From: RGDT01 sp964630925
GTDB taxonomy: Bacteria > Planctomycetota > Planctomycetia > Gemmatales > Gemmataceae
NCBI GenBank assembly: GCA_964630925.1
Contig: CAZVZK010000086.1
Location: forward strand, 1-42,474
Length of the DNA stretch: 42,474 nt
Reading direction: 5' to 3'
The position numbers and the translations under genes were made by a program. Shown piece after piece: positions 1 to 8,893 of the stretch. Under the pieces are notes generated by a model that worked only from the letters and a program-made list of their open reading frames with translations, was not told the origin of the DNA and ran no database searches. The number at the start of each line of letters is the position of its first letter. Position 1 is the stretch's first letter.

Positions 1-174
1 GCCGGGCAGAATAGGCACGCGCAGGCCGCCTGATTACAATCCTTGTCGTGCGCCCGGTGGGCGGCCGGCCCCCGGCCGAATAACCGGCCCCTCCCGTATG
101 ACCCCCCCCCGCTCCCCGTCCCCCATCCCCCACCGTGCCTTGCCCCTGCCGCGCCCGCGTGTTGTAATACCCCA

Positions 175-1392
175 ATGGCCGCTCCCCCGCCGGAGGATGT
201 CCTCGCCGCCTGCCGCGACCCCGGCCGCGGCGGCCCGCGCTACACCGCCCCCGAGGGGTGCCTGCCGGGCGGGGCGGCCTGCGAGGTGTGGTCGCTGGCC
301 GCGTTCGCCTACTGCCGCCTCGGCGGCATGCCGGACGGCTTCCCCGGCCACGGGCCGGAGTCGTTCGGCTTCGCCTTCCCGCCCCTGCGCGTCTACGCGC
401 CGCACCTGCCCCCTGGCGTGGAGGGGGTGATCCGGCGTGGCCTGGCGCACGACCCGGCGCGGCGGCACCCGACGCCGGGGGCGTTCCTCGCTGACTTCGC
501 GGAGGCCCTGGAGGCGGCGCGGGCGCGTGAGGCCTGCGTGGGGGAGGTGCGGCTTGACGTGTCGTGGGCGACGCGGGCCGGGCTGCTACACGAGCTGACG
601 GGGCTGCCGAATCAGGACGCGGTGGGGGTCATCCCGGTGGAAGGAGGGTTGGCCGCCTTCGTGTGCGACGGCGTGACGCACGCCCTGATCGGCTCGGGCG
701 ACCTGGCGAGCGGCATCGCCGCGGAGTCGCTGGCGTCGTCGCTGCCGGCGTTGGCGAGGCTGGCGTCGGCGGAGGACCGGGCCGGAGGGATGCTGGCGGC
801 GTTCGAGGACGCCGGGCGGGCGGTGCTGGCGAGGTCGCTGACGTTGCCGCTGGGCCGTCTGGCCAGGGAGCCGGGCGACCTGATGAGCACGACGGCGGTG
901 GCCGCCGTGGTCCGTGGGCGCGAGATGCTGCTGGGCTGCGCCGGCGACAGCCGGGCATACCTGGTGCGCGACGGGGAGGCGGAGCAGCTCACGGTGGACG
1001 GGGATGTCCGTTGCGTGCAGCTGGCGATGGGGATGCCGCCCGAGGAGGCGGCCGGCGGCGCGGACGCGCACGCCCTGTACCACTGCCTCGGCGTGGGCAG
1101 GCGGCTGCGCTCGGGGACGGTCCACGACGAGGAGCGTGCCCGCCCGGCGTTGACGCGCCTGCGGCTGTTGCCGGGCGACGTGGTCGTCCTTTGCACCGAC
1201 GGCCTGGTGGAGGAGGGCGTGTTCCTCTCGCCGGAGGAGCTGGCGGCGCTTGTGACGGCGAACCAGGGCCCCCAACTGGCCGACCTCCTCGTGGAGTCGG
1301 CGTGCGCGCTGCACTTCCCCCCGGAGGACGGGCGGGAGGGGAGCGGCGACGACGTGACGTGCGTGGTCATGCGGGCCACGGCGGGGGGCTGA
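175..1392 (+). CDS. PP2C-type protein phosphatase with an N-terminal kinase C-lobe remnant
   Basis: Predicted 405-residue metal-dependent Ser/Thr phosphatase. PP2C motifs are visible in order: NQD at 146-148, CDG at 164-166 (metal-binding Asp), GDSR at 257-260, TDGL at 341-344 and GDD at 391-393. Residues 20-112 read as the end of a eukaryotic-type kinase domain: APE (25-27), EVWSL (37-41), then a C-lobe pattern ending at an Arg-rich helix. The N-lobe, HRD and DFG are all absent, so this half cannot be catalytic. The ATG at 175 is preferred over the upstream TTG at 43 because the intervening residues are a proline-rich run with no domain character. Likely role: reversing phosphorylation by the many Hanks-type kinases of this group. 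Confident for PP2C; the role of the kinase fragment is inference. Confidence 0.85.
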   Translation: MAAPPPEDVLAACRDPGRGGPRYTAPEGCLPGGAACEVWSLAAFAYCRLGGMPDGFPGHGPESFGFAFPPLRVYAPHLPPGVEGVIRRGLAHDPARRHPTPGAFLADFAEALEAARAREACVGEVRLDVSWATRAGLLHELTGLPNQDAVGVIPVEGGLAAFVCDGVTHALIGSGDLASGIAAESLASSLPALARLASAEDRAGGMLAAFEDAGRAVLARSLTLPLGRLAREPGDLMSTTAVAAVVRGREMLLGCAGDSRAYLVRDGEAEQLTVDGDVRCVQLAMGMPPEEAAGGADAHALYHCLGVGRRLRSGTVHDEERARPALTRLRLLPGDVVVLCTDGLVEEGVFLSPEELAALVTANQGPQLADLLVESACALHFPPEDGREGSGDDVTCVVMRATAGG

Positions 1393-1402
1393 GGCCCCCC
1401 GC
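1381..1402. terminator. GC-rich hairpin over the phosphatase stop codon
   Basis: Perfect 9-bp stem, GCGGGGGGC at 1381-1389 and GCCCCCCGC at 1394-1402, with a 4-base loop; the stop codon lies inside it. There is no T-tract on either side, so this is at best a weak or factor-assisted terminator between two convergent genes. Confidence 0.3.
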
Positions 1403-1411
1403 CGCGGCACG

Positions 1412-1585
1412 TTATTCGCGGACGCGGCGGTTCCTGTCCGCCTCGGCCACACGCATTTGTATCCGGCACGAGAGGGCTCTCAGCCGGTCCAACAAGGCCT
1501 CGCACCGGTAGATAATGACGGACGCGGGCTTCTCTTCGTCGGGCCGTCTTACCACCTCGGTAGGGGCCCTGTCATGGTCGTCCAT
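1412..1585 (-). CDS. Small hypothetical protein
   Basis: A 57-residue product starting MDDHDRAP. I do not recognise the family. It has a charged N-terminus followed by a predicted amphipathic helix rich in Leu, Arg and Glu (roughly residues 28-55), compatible with a small helical protein. An ATG 54 bases further upstream would add a Gly-rich stretch and is less likely. It sits convergent to the phosphatase gene and has no obvious operon partner. It is real only if the helix reflects selection, because open frames are cheap at this base composition. Confidence 0.4.
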   Translation of the reverse strand: MDDHDRAPTEVVRRPDEEKPASVIIYRCEALLDRLRALSCRIQMRVAEADRNRRVRE

Positions 1586-1673
1586 GGCACCCTCCGATGA
1601 ACCCGTGCCCCCGCCGTGAGGGCACTGCCGATTCATCATGCAAAGGGCGTGCCGGCGCGTGTGTGAAGTGACA

Positions 1674-2373
1674 TCACTCCAGATAGGCGTCGGCGGCGGC
1701 CCGGCGGTATGTCCCCTCCAGGTCTACCGTGATGCGCTGCCGCACCGTCAGCGGCAGCGGCATGTCGGGCAACGGCTGCCCCACCGCGAGGACCCTCCGC
1801 CAGACGGCGACGAGACGCCCGCCCGCCGGCGCCTCCTCGCCGACGCGGTAGGTGACGGCCAGGGGCGACGGGAGGGGCGGCTGGTCGGGGATCTCACCCA
1901 CGACGGCCAGGCTGTCGGCGAACGAGAACGTCAGCGGCCGCCGACGCACGTCCACGAGCAGGAGGTTCGCCCCCTGGTGAAGATAACCGAGGTAGCGCGA
2001 GAGGTATAGCTCGCGCGACGAGGGGGTGGTCCTTGTTGCGCGGGGACACCAGCTCCACCGCCGCGACGGGCCTGCCGCGGAGCGTCACCAGGACGGCGGT
2101 CTGCGGGTCGGTCGTCAACAGGGCGGCCGCCTCGCTGTCCGGCTCCATCGCGTCCCCGTCCCCCTCACCCGCCGGCGGCTCGCCGGCCTCCCTACGGCGG
2201 ACGGCGACATCGGGCCGGTCGTCACCGGCCCCGACCAGCAACGCCGGGGTCGAGCCGATGTAGGCGCGGTAGGGCGCCGGGAGTTTCGCCTTGATGTCGC
2301 GGGCCAGCTCGACGATCCAGTAATCGTGAACGCCTTCCCAGCCCGCCAGCGAGCTCCAGTCGTGCAGCGGCAT
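1674..2373 (-). pseudogene. DUF4058-family protein, frameshifted by one base
   Basis: The N-terminal half (MPLHDWSSL...) runs in one frame to VELVSPRNKD, the family signature. Immediately afterwards the family pattern (SRELYLSRYLGYLHQGANLL, then RRRPLTFSFAD and LPDMPLPLT) continues in another frame to the end at DAYLE. The switch occurs at a run of five G on the plus strand (2022-2026); removing one base restores a single reading frame of about 230 residues. Both halves are otherwise well conserved, so this is either a very recent inactivation or a sequencing or assembly slip in a homopolymer. The family is common in planctomycetes and has no established biochemical role. The mechanism of disruption is read directly from the sequence. 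Confidence 0.85.
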
Positions 2374-2449
2374 CGCTCGCCCTCCTCACCCTCATCCTAC
2401 CGCGGCGCCGCCTCACCGCACCAGGCGAGCGAGGCCCGAGCCTGGAGGG

Positions 2450-3877
2450 TCACGCCAGGAGGCCCTTGACCACCTCGCCGTGGACGTTCGTCAGGCGGCG
2501 CTTGATGCCGTTGTGGTAGAACGTCAGGCGCTCGTGGTCGATGCCGAGGAGATGCAGCACCGTCGCGTGCAGGTCGTACCAGTGGACCACCTTCTCCACG
2601 GCCTTCCAGCCGATGTCGTCGGTCGATCCCCAGGCGACGCCCTTCTTCAGCCCCGCGCCGGCGAGCCACACGCTGAAGCCGAGGTGGTTGTGGTCGCGGC
2701 CCGTGCCCACCGTGGCGGCGCCGGACTGCGTGAACGGCGTGCGCCCGAACTCGGTGGTGAATAGGACGAGCGTGTCGTCGAGCATGCCGCGCTGCTTCAG
2801 GTCCATCAAGAGGGCGGCCACGGGGCGGTCGATGCGGCCCGCCTCCTGGGTGTGGTTCTCCTTGACGTTCTCGTGGCCGTCCCAGTTGATGCGCGGCGAG
2901 CCGAAGGACCCGCCCGAGAAGAGCTGGACGAAGCGGACGCCGCGTTCGAGCAGCCGGCGGGCGAGGAGGCAGGAGCGCCCGAAGTCGTTGGTGGCCGGGG
3001 CGCCGATGCCGTACAGGGCGTGGGTCTTCGCCGACTCGCGGGACAGGTCGGCGACCCTGGGGACAGCGAGCTGCATGCGGGCGGCCATCTCGTAGCCCTT
3101 GATGCGGGCGTCGAGGGCGGCGTCCCCGCCGGTGCGCTCGCGGTGCAGGCCGTCGAGCAGGCCGAGGAGGTCGCGGCTGGCGGCCTCGGCCTCGGGCCTG
3201 ACCTCGCGGGCGGGGAACAGGTCGTCGATGGGGGCGCCTTTGGTGCGCAGGGCCACGCCCTGGTGACGCGGGGGGAGGAAGCCGCTCGACCAGTTGATGG
3301 TGCTGCCGGCGGGCAGGCCGCGCGAGTCCGGGAGGACGACGTAGGCGGGTAATTCATCCGTCTCGGCGCCGAGGCCGTAGGACAGCCAGGCGCCCATGAC
3401 GGGGAAGCCGTTGAGGCGGAAGCCGGAGTTCTCCTGGAAGGTGGCCGGCGTGTGGTTGGCCGACTCCGCCTGCATGGAGCGGACGACGGTGAGGTCGTCG
3501 GCGAGCGAGTGGATGTGCGGGAAGAGGTCGGAGAGCATGAGGCCGGACTTGCCGCGCGGGCGGAAGGCCCAGTCGCTCTGGCGGAGGAGGCCGACCTGGC
3601 CGAAGAACGTCTCCGGCTTCTCGGAGCCGGGGAGCTTCTTGCCGTGGAACCTGGCGAGGAGGGGCTTGTGGTCGAGGGAGTCGAGGTGGCTCATGCCGCC
3701 GCACAGGCAGATGTGGACGGCGCGTTTGGCCTTCGCCGGGTGGTGCGGCGGGGCGTCGCCGGCCTCGCCGGGGACGCGGGCGGCGTGGGAGTCACCGAGG
3801 AGGGTGGCGAGGGCGGCCGTGGCGAGGAAGTCGCGTCGGGAGAGGGGGAGCCGGGTGTCTTCGCGTGAAGTCGTCAT
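2450..3877 (-). CDS. DUF1501 Tat-exported sulfatase-like protein
   Basis: A 475-residue protein with a twin-arginine signal near the N-terminus (SRRDFLATAALATLLG, Arg14-Arg15), so exported folded. Family features follow: CLCGGMSHLDSLDHKP after the signal, NHTPATFQENSG, a WDGHENVKENH segment, and TEFGRTPF plus GRDHNH toward the C-terminus, which belong to the alkaline-phosphatase/sulfatase-like fold of DUF1501. The start at 3877 places the Tat signal at the very N-terminus; the longer frame to 4297 would run through the divergent neighbour. In planctomycetes this gene is usually paired with a PSD1 (DUF1549/DUF1553) gene, and the pair is thought to act in degradation of sulfated or complex polymers. 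Here the partner lies about 2 kb upstream at 6026-8893 on the same strand. The substrate is unknown. Confidence 0.9.
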   Translation of the reverse strand: MTTSREDTRLPLSRRDFLATAALATLLGDSHAARVPGEAGDAPPHHPAKAKRAVHICLCGGMSHLDSLDHKPLLARFHGKKLPGSEKPETFFGQVGLLRQSDWAFRPRGKSGLMLSDLFPHIHSLADDLTVVRSMQAESANHTPATFQENSGFRLNGFPVMGAWLSYGLGAETDELPAYVVLPDSRGLPAGSTINWSSGFLPPRHQGVALRTKGAPIDDLFPAREVRPEAEAASRDLLGLLDGLHRERTGGDAALDARIKGYEMAARMQLAVPRVADLSRESAKTHALYGIGAPATNDFGRSCLLARRLLERGVRFVQLFSGGSFGSPRINWDGHENVKENHTQEAGRIDRPVAALLMDLKQRGMLDDTLVLFTTEFGRTPFTQSGAATVGTGRDHNHLGFSVWLAGAGLKKGVAWGSTDDIGWKAVEKVVHWYDLHATVLHLLGIDHERLTFYHNGIKRRLTNVHGEVVKGLLA

Positions 3878-3970
3878 GTGCCCATCCCGATGAGATCCTG
3901 AAGGTCGCGTCACGCCGACTCGCCCGAAGGCAGTATACCAACGCGACAGGGACCGGAGGAGCGAGAGCCG

Positions 3971-5188
3971 ATGAAGACACGCCCACTTCGGCCTGAAATG
4001 ATGGCCCTCATCGCCGGGGTGAAGGACGACCCCGCCGTGGACGGGCGGCGTCTCGTCCTGGCCGATTGGCTGGAGGAGAACGGCGATCCGGGCGACCAGG
4101 CGCGCGCCGAGCTGATCCGCGTGCAATGCCGGCTCGCCGGCCTCCACCACGACGACCCGGCACGTCCCGAGCTGGAGGCGCGCGAGGGCCGGCTCATCCG
4201 GGCGAACGGGGAGGCCTGGCTGGGGCCGCTCCGCGGGATGGTCTCCGACCGCGCCTTCAACAATGAGCGCGTGGGCACGACGGACCGGGCGTTCCATCGT
4301 GGCTTCGTGACCGTCTCCGCCACCAAGGGCGAAGAGCTGCGTCGGCTCGAGCGGTCGGCGGGGACTGAGGAGTACGCCTGGGTGGACGGGCTGCGGACCG
4401 GGGTGCGGCTCGCCGACGAGCCCTGGTTGATTGATTCGCCTCTCCTCGACGGGCTGAACACGCTCTCACTCGGGATGTACGCGGTGGACGACGCGGGCAC
4501 GCGGGCGCTGGCGGGGTGCCCACGCCTGTCCCGCCTCGCCTCGCTCAGCGTCAGCCACTGCGCCATCGGGCCGGAGGGCGCGAGGGCGCTGGCGGCATCG
4601 CCGCACCTGTCACGCCTCGACACGCTGCACCTCTGGGCGACACGCATCGAGGACGCCGGCGTCATGGCGCTCGTCCGCGCGCCGCTGGCCGACGGCCTCG
4701 TCCGGCTGCACGTCGGCAACTGCGCCCTCGGCCCGAGGGGGGCAACGGCCATCGCCGCCTCCCCGCATCTGGGTCGGCTGGCCGAGTTACGCCTCAAGGC
4801 CAACCAGATCGGGATGGCCGGCGCGCGGGCCGTCGCCTCCTCCACGACGCTGACCCGCCTGACGCACCTGTGGCTCGATAGCTGCGAGCTGAATGATCGT
4901 CGGCTGCGGGCGTTCCTCGACGCCCTCACGCTCCCCTCCCTCGCGATGCTCGACCTGTCCTCCAACGGCATCACCGACGCGGGGATGATCGCCCTCGCCG
5001 ATTGCACCCGCCTCGCGGGCCTGGAGAAGCTCTACCTGGAAGACAACGGGATCGGGGACATCGGGGCGTCCTCGCTCGCCCGCTCCGCGCACTTCCCGCG
5101 GCTTCAGGATCTGAGCCTGTACCGATGCCCGGTGGAGGAGGAGGGCGAGGCCGCTCTGCGGCCACGGTTCGGCGACTGCTGCCGATGA
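3971..5188 (+). CDS. TIGR02996-domain leucine-rich-repeat protein
   Basis: A 405-residue protein. Residues about 8-50 form the TIGR02996 repeat-companion domain typical of Gemmata and relatives, with its hallmark RRLVLADWLEENGD followed by RAELIRVQ. From about residue 150 onward there are ribonuclease-inhibitor-type leucine-rich repeats of roughly 24-28 residues (for example LARLASLSVSHCAIGPEGARAL-type units: L..L.L..C.IG..GA.ALA). No signal peptide is visible, so it is probably cytoplasmic. A GGAGGAG ribosome-binding site lies 10-15 bases before the ATG. It is divergent from the DUF1501 gene across a 93-bp gap. The family is presumed to serve in protein-protein interaction; its partner is unknown. 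Confidence 0.9.
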   Translation: MKTRPLRPEMMALIAGVKDDPAVDGRRLVLADWLEENGDPGDQARAELIRVQCRLAGLHHDDPARPELEAREGRLIRANGEAWLGPLRGMVSDRAFNNERVGTTDRAFHRGFVTVSATKGEELRRLERSAGTEEYAWVDGLRTGVRLADEPWLIDSPLLDGLNTLSLGMYAVDDAGTRALAGCPRLSRLASLSVSHCAIGPEGARALAASPHLSRLDTLHLWATRIEDAGVMALVRAPLADGLVRLHVGNCALGPRGATAIAASPHLGRLAELRLKANQIGMAGARAVASSTTLTRLTHLWLDSCELNDRRLRAFLDALTLPSLAMLDLSSNGITDAGMIALADCTRLAGLEKLYLEDNGIGDIGASSLARSAHFPRLQDLSLYRCPVEEEGEAALRPRFGDCCR

Positions 5189-5216
5189 GCCGAAGGCATC
5201 GGAGGGCGATGCGGCG

Positions 5217-6019
5217 TCAGGGCGTGTCGAGGAGGTCCTGCCACGACGGGAGGACGGGGTCCACGAGCCTGTCGAGGATCCGTTCCAGGCGTTCGAGGTC
5301 GTGTTCGGCCTCCAACCGCTCGTTGGCCGCCTCGTCCTCCTGGCCCAGGCGCTTGCGGGCGAGACGGAGGATGTCCTTCTTGAGCTGGATCTCCTGTCCC
5401 ATCTCACGGAAGATGAGGACGCCTTCGGACTCGCGCACCGATGGGATGCTCATGAGTATGTCCCTCGCCACGTTCCTCTTCACCCGCAGGCACATCAGCT
5501 CCGCCAACGAGGTCCGCAGCCGCGCCGCTTGGCCCGGTGGCGCCTCCGCCTGGATTCGCTGCCAGACGCTCTCGGCGACATCGGCAAGCGCCTCCCTCTC
5601 CTCGACACCTTCGGGCAGCTCGCCCAACACCGCCAGCGGTGACAGCCCGATGGCTGCACGTAGCAGATCCTCGGAGGCCAGCGTCCACAGGCTGACACCA
5701 CCTCGGAGTGGGCCGACGACGGACGCAGCAGGAGCAGGACGCTGTGGAAGGGCACCTTGTAGTGGCGGTGCAACAGCGCGTTGTACGCCAACACGTCGCG
5801 GCCCTTCTCGGCGTTCGCCGAGGACTGGAAGTCGAAGTGGATGATCTCCCGCGGCGGGTCGCCCAGGCCGATGACGAGGTCCGTGGAGGCCGTCACCGTG
5901 GACAGGTCGGGGCTCAAGACCTTCGCCACCGCCTCGGGTGGCGCGTCGAACAGCGTCAGGAGGCCCGCAGGGCTGTTCGCCCCCAGCTCCTTGAGCGTGG
6001 CGTCGAACGGGTGCGGCAT
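5217..6019 (-). pseudogene. Rpn-like (PD-(D/E)XK-fold) transposase/nuclease family gene, frameshifted and internally shortened
   Basis: The 5' part, from MPHPFDATLKELG to SVLLLLRPSSAHS, matches the N-terminus of the planctomycete Rpn-like family, including the conserved IIHFDFQSS core. The 3' part is in another frame: SLWTLASEDLLRAAIGLSPL, a middle region, and a C-terminus of the type LERLERILDRL..SWQDLL. The crossover lies around 5670-5720. The roughly 20-30 residues that normally separate LLLLRP from the LW motif are missing, so a small deletion together with the frame change is the simplest reading. The gene begins 6 bases past the stop of the PSD1 gene, on the same strand. Probably non-functional; a re-sequencing check would settle it. 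Confidence 0.75.
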
Positions 6020-6025
6020 CGGGCG

Positions 6026-8893
6026 TCACTCCACCTGCGAGAACTCGCCGGAGTTGAACAGCACCCGGCACAACGCCTCCAGGCCGTGCCTCTCCACGAA
6101 CGGCGCCACCGCCGCCAGCTCGCGCGGCGTCGGCGGGCGCTGGTACGCCAGCAAAAACGCACGCTCGGCCTGCGCCCCCGAGGCGGCCTCGCGTCGCACA
6201 CGCGCGGCCATCTCGCCCGCCAGCGTGAACACCAGGCCGTTGTTCATCAACGACAGCGCTTGTAACGGCGTCGTCGTCGCCTGGCGCTTCGGCGTGGTGG
6301 CCGAGGGGTCGGGGCAGTCGAAGGTGTCGAGGAAGGGGCTGCGTCCGCCGCGCGCCCACATGCGGTACAGGGACCGCCTCCGCGGGGCCGTCTCCTCCAG
6401 GGCGTCGTAGAACTGCGTGCCCTTGAAGAAGTAGGTCTTGAAGTCGAGGTACGGCGCCCCGCCCATCTCCGACTCCAGCACGCCCGCGGCCGCGAGCATC
6501 GCGTCACGCATCGCCTCCGCCTCCAGACGCGCCGGCGTCCGCCGCCACAGCAGGCGGTTGTCGGCGTCCTTCGCAATCGCCTCGGGGCGAGGCCGCGACG
6601 CCTGGCGGTACGTCGCGCTGGTGACGATGAGGCGGTGGATGTGCTTGAGCGACCAGCCGGACGAGATCAGCTCGGCGGCGAGCCAGTCGAGCAGCTCGGG
6701 GTGCGAGGGGCGGCCGCCGTTGAAGCCCAGGTCGCTCGGCGTCTCGACGAGGCCGGCGCCGAAGTGATGGTGCCACAGGCGGTTCACCATGACGCGGGCG
6801 AACAGCGGGTTGTCCGGCGAGGTCATCCACGCGGCCAGGGCCTTGCGGCGCTCGCCCTCCGGGGCGTCCGGTTTGACGCCGGCAGACGGGAGGTAGCGCA
6901 CCAGGGTGGTCGGGACATCCGGGCCGACCACGTCGGCGGGCGTGCGCACGTCGCCGCGGACCAGCAGCCGGGACACGCCGGGCGACGCCGGGATGTTGGC
7001 GTACATCTTGCGCCGCCCGCCCTTCGACAGCCTCTCCTCCTCGGCGCGGAGCGAGGATAGCTCATCGGTGAGCCTCCGATGCGTCTTCCGCTCATCGGGC
7101 GAGAGGCGTGCCAGAACGTCGGCGGTGAGGATGACGGCCTGCCCGGCGCAGGCGGCGACCTCCTCGGCGGTCAGCGCGCGGTCATGCAGCAGCGCCTTGA
7201 CGACGGTGCCGGCGAGCATCTTGTTGCCGCCCGGCGGGCCGTGCCGCATCCCGAACACCACCTGGGCCTTGCCCGCGTCGAACGCCTGCACGCCAACCTT
7301 GTACGGCCTTCCGTAGGGCACGCCGTCACGGTACGCCGTGACGGCGCCGTCGGCGGCGTAGGTGATGGCGACGTGGACCACCCCCCTGCCCTTCTCCTCC
7401 GGCCCGCCGAACGGCTTCGTGCGCTTGAAGAACTCGCTGCCGGCGAGCCAGCGGCCCGGCTGCTGTTCGGCGAAGACGACGGAGTCGAAGACGTTGCCGT
7501 CGAGCGTCTGCACGGTCATGACGCCGCCGCCACCCTGGTCGAGGGCGGCGAGCCGCACCCACGCCTGCATCGTCTTGGCGCGGAGGGGCCGCGTCAGCGG
7601 CGCCGAGGCGAAGTAAGCGCCCTTGCCGTCGAGGTGCAGGCCCTTGTCGTCGCGGCGGGCGCCGCCCTTGAGGCCCTTGAGGTCGGCCTCGCGGGTGAAG
7701 TCCCACGCCATCTGCGCCGCCGGCGGCGTGGCCTTCTCGCCCTTGGCCAGCAGCGCCTTGCGGACCGGCGCCTCGATGGCCGCGATGGCGGCCTCAGCCC
7801 CCTCGCGCCGGGACTTCACCCCGGCGAGGAGCGCCGCCCGCCCCGCGTCGGGCACATCGCGCTCGCCGTGGCCGACGCCGGAGAGGGCGGAGACGAGGCG
7901 GTAATAGTCCTTCTGCGCCACGGGGTCGAACTTGTGGTCGTGGCAGCGGGCGCAATGGAACGTCAGGCCCAGGAACGCCTGCGCCGTCGTGCCGGCGATG
8001 TCCTCCAGCTCGTCCTGACGCATGGCGTTCTTCATGTTCTCGGCCACGGGCACGACGATGTCATGCGGCCCGGCGACGAGGAAGCCCGTGGCGGCGAGGG
8101 CGTCCACGTCGCCCGGATGCAGCACGTCGCCGGCGAGCTGGAGGCGGGCGAAGCGGTCATAGGGCACGTCGGCGTTGAGGGCCTTGACCACCCAGTCGCG
8201 GTAGGGCCAGGCGTTGAAGCGCGGCAGGTCGCGCTCGAAGCCGTCGCTCTCGCCGTAGCGGGCCACGTCGAGCCAGTGCCGCGCCCACCTCTCGCCGAAC
8301 GTCGGCGACGCCAGAAGGCGCTCATGCGTATCGGGGCGGAGGCGGTCATCGGGCGACGGCGGCAGGCCGGTGAGCCCGAAGTGCAGGCGGCGGAGGAGAG
8401 TGCGGGCGTCGGCCTCGGGCGAGGGCGCCAGGCCGGCCTTCTCCAGGCGGGCGAGGATGAAGCGGTCGATGGGGTTGCGGGGCCAGGCGCCGTCCTTCAC
8501 GTCGGGCGGCACCGGCCGGCGGACGGGCTGGAGCGACCACCAGTCGTGCCCGGCCCGGTGCCCTGTGCTGACGCGGAACGGGTCGATGTCGCCTTCCCAG
8601 GGCGCCCCGGCGGCGATCCACCGGCGGATCAATTCTCGCTCGTCGTCGGGCAGCGGCTTCTTCGGCGGCATCTTGCCGTCTCGGACGCGGCGGTAGAGGC
8701 CGCTGGCGCCGGGCCTGTGCGGCGTGATGACCTCCAGCGCCGACGCCTTGCGCGACAGGTCGAGTTTGCCCTTGGGGTCGGCGCCGGAGTGGCACTCCAG
8801 GCAACGCTGCGCGAGGAGCGGCGCGATGTCGCGCTGGAAATCGATGGCGGCCGGGGCGGCCCCGGCGAGCAGGAGCGGCAGGAGGGTGAGCAT
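6026..8893 (-). CDS. PSD1 / DUF1549-DUF1553 cytochrome-type protein with LamG-like insert
   Basis: A 955-residue secreted protein. An N-terminal signal peptide (MLTLLPLLLAGAAPAA) precedes a cytochrome c-like PSC1 domain with a CLECH haem motif (Cys31, Cys34, His35). DUF1549 follows, containing ERWARHWLDVARYGESDG, and near its end a second CxxCH, CARCH at 314-318. A concanavalin/LamG-like segment lies in the middle (about residues 400-600: YFASAPL..., MQAWVRL, VAITYAADGAVTAYRDG). DUF1553 closes the protein (NPLFARVMVNRLWHHHFGAG, TTPLQALSLMNN). The ATG at 8893 is chosen because it starts the signal peptide; the frame extends upstream without domain content. It functionally pairs with DUF1501 proteins such as the one at 2450-3877. 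Presumed electron transfer coupled to carbohydrate breakdown in the periplasm; the substrate is unknown. Confidence 0.92.
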   Translation of the reverse strand: MLTLLPLLLAGAAPAAIDFQRDIAPLLAQRCLECHSGADPKGKLDLSRKASALEVITPHRPGASGLYRRVRDGKMPPKKPLPDDERELIRRWIAAGAPWEGDIDPFRVSTGHRAGHDWWSLQPVRRPVPPDVKDGAWPRNPIDRFILARLEKAGLAPSPEADARTLLRRLHFGLTGLPPSPDDRLRPDTHERLLASPTFGERWARHWLDVARYGESDGFERDLPRFNAWPYRDWVVKALNADVPYDRFARLQLAGDVLHPGDVDALAATGFLVAGPHDIVVPVAENMKNAMRQDELEDIAGTTAQAFLGLTFHCARCHDHKFDPVAQKDYYRLVSALSGVGHGERDVPDAGRAALLAGVKSRREGAEAAIAAIEAPVRKALLAKGEKATPPAAQMAWDFTREADLKGLKGGARRDDKGLHLDGKGAYFASAPLTRPLRAKTMQAWVRLAALDQGGGGVMTVQTLDGNVFDSVVFAEQQPGRWLAGSEFFKRTKPFGGPEEKGRGVVHVAITYAADGAVTAYRDGVPYGRPYKVGVQAFDAGKAQVVFGMRHGPPGGNKMLAGTVVKALLHDRALTAEEVAACAGQAVILTADVLARLSPDERKTHRRLTDELSSLRAEEERLSKGGRRKMYANIPASPGVSRLLVRGDVRTPADVVGPDVPTTLVRYLPSAGVKPDAPEGERRKALAAWMTSPDNPLFARVMVNRLWHHHFGAGLVETPSDLGFNGGRPSHPELLDWLAAELISSGWSLKHIHRLIVTSATYRQASRPRPEAIAKDADNRLLWRRTPARLEAEAMRDAMLAAAGVLESEMGGAPYLDFKTYFFKGTQFYDALEETAPRRRSLYRMWARGGRSPFLDTFDCPDPSATTPKRQATTTPLQALSLMNNGLVFTLAGEMAARVRREAASGAQAERAFLLAYQRPPTPRELAAVAPFVERHGLEALCRVLFNSGEFSQVE

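Noticed and set aside
3878..4297. N-terminal extension of the DUF1501 gene
   Set aside because: It would run through the divergent LRR gene and place the Tat signal far inside the protein.
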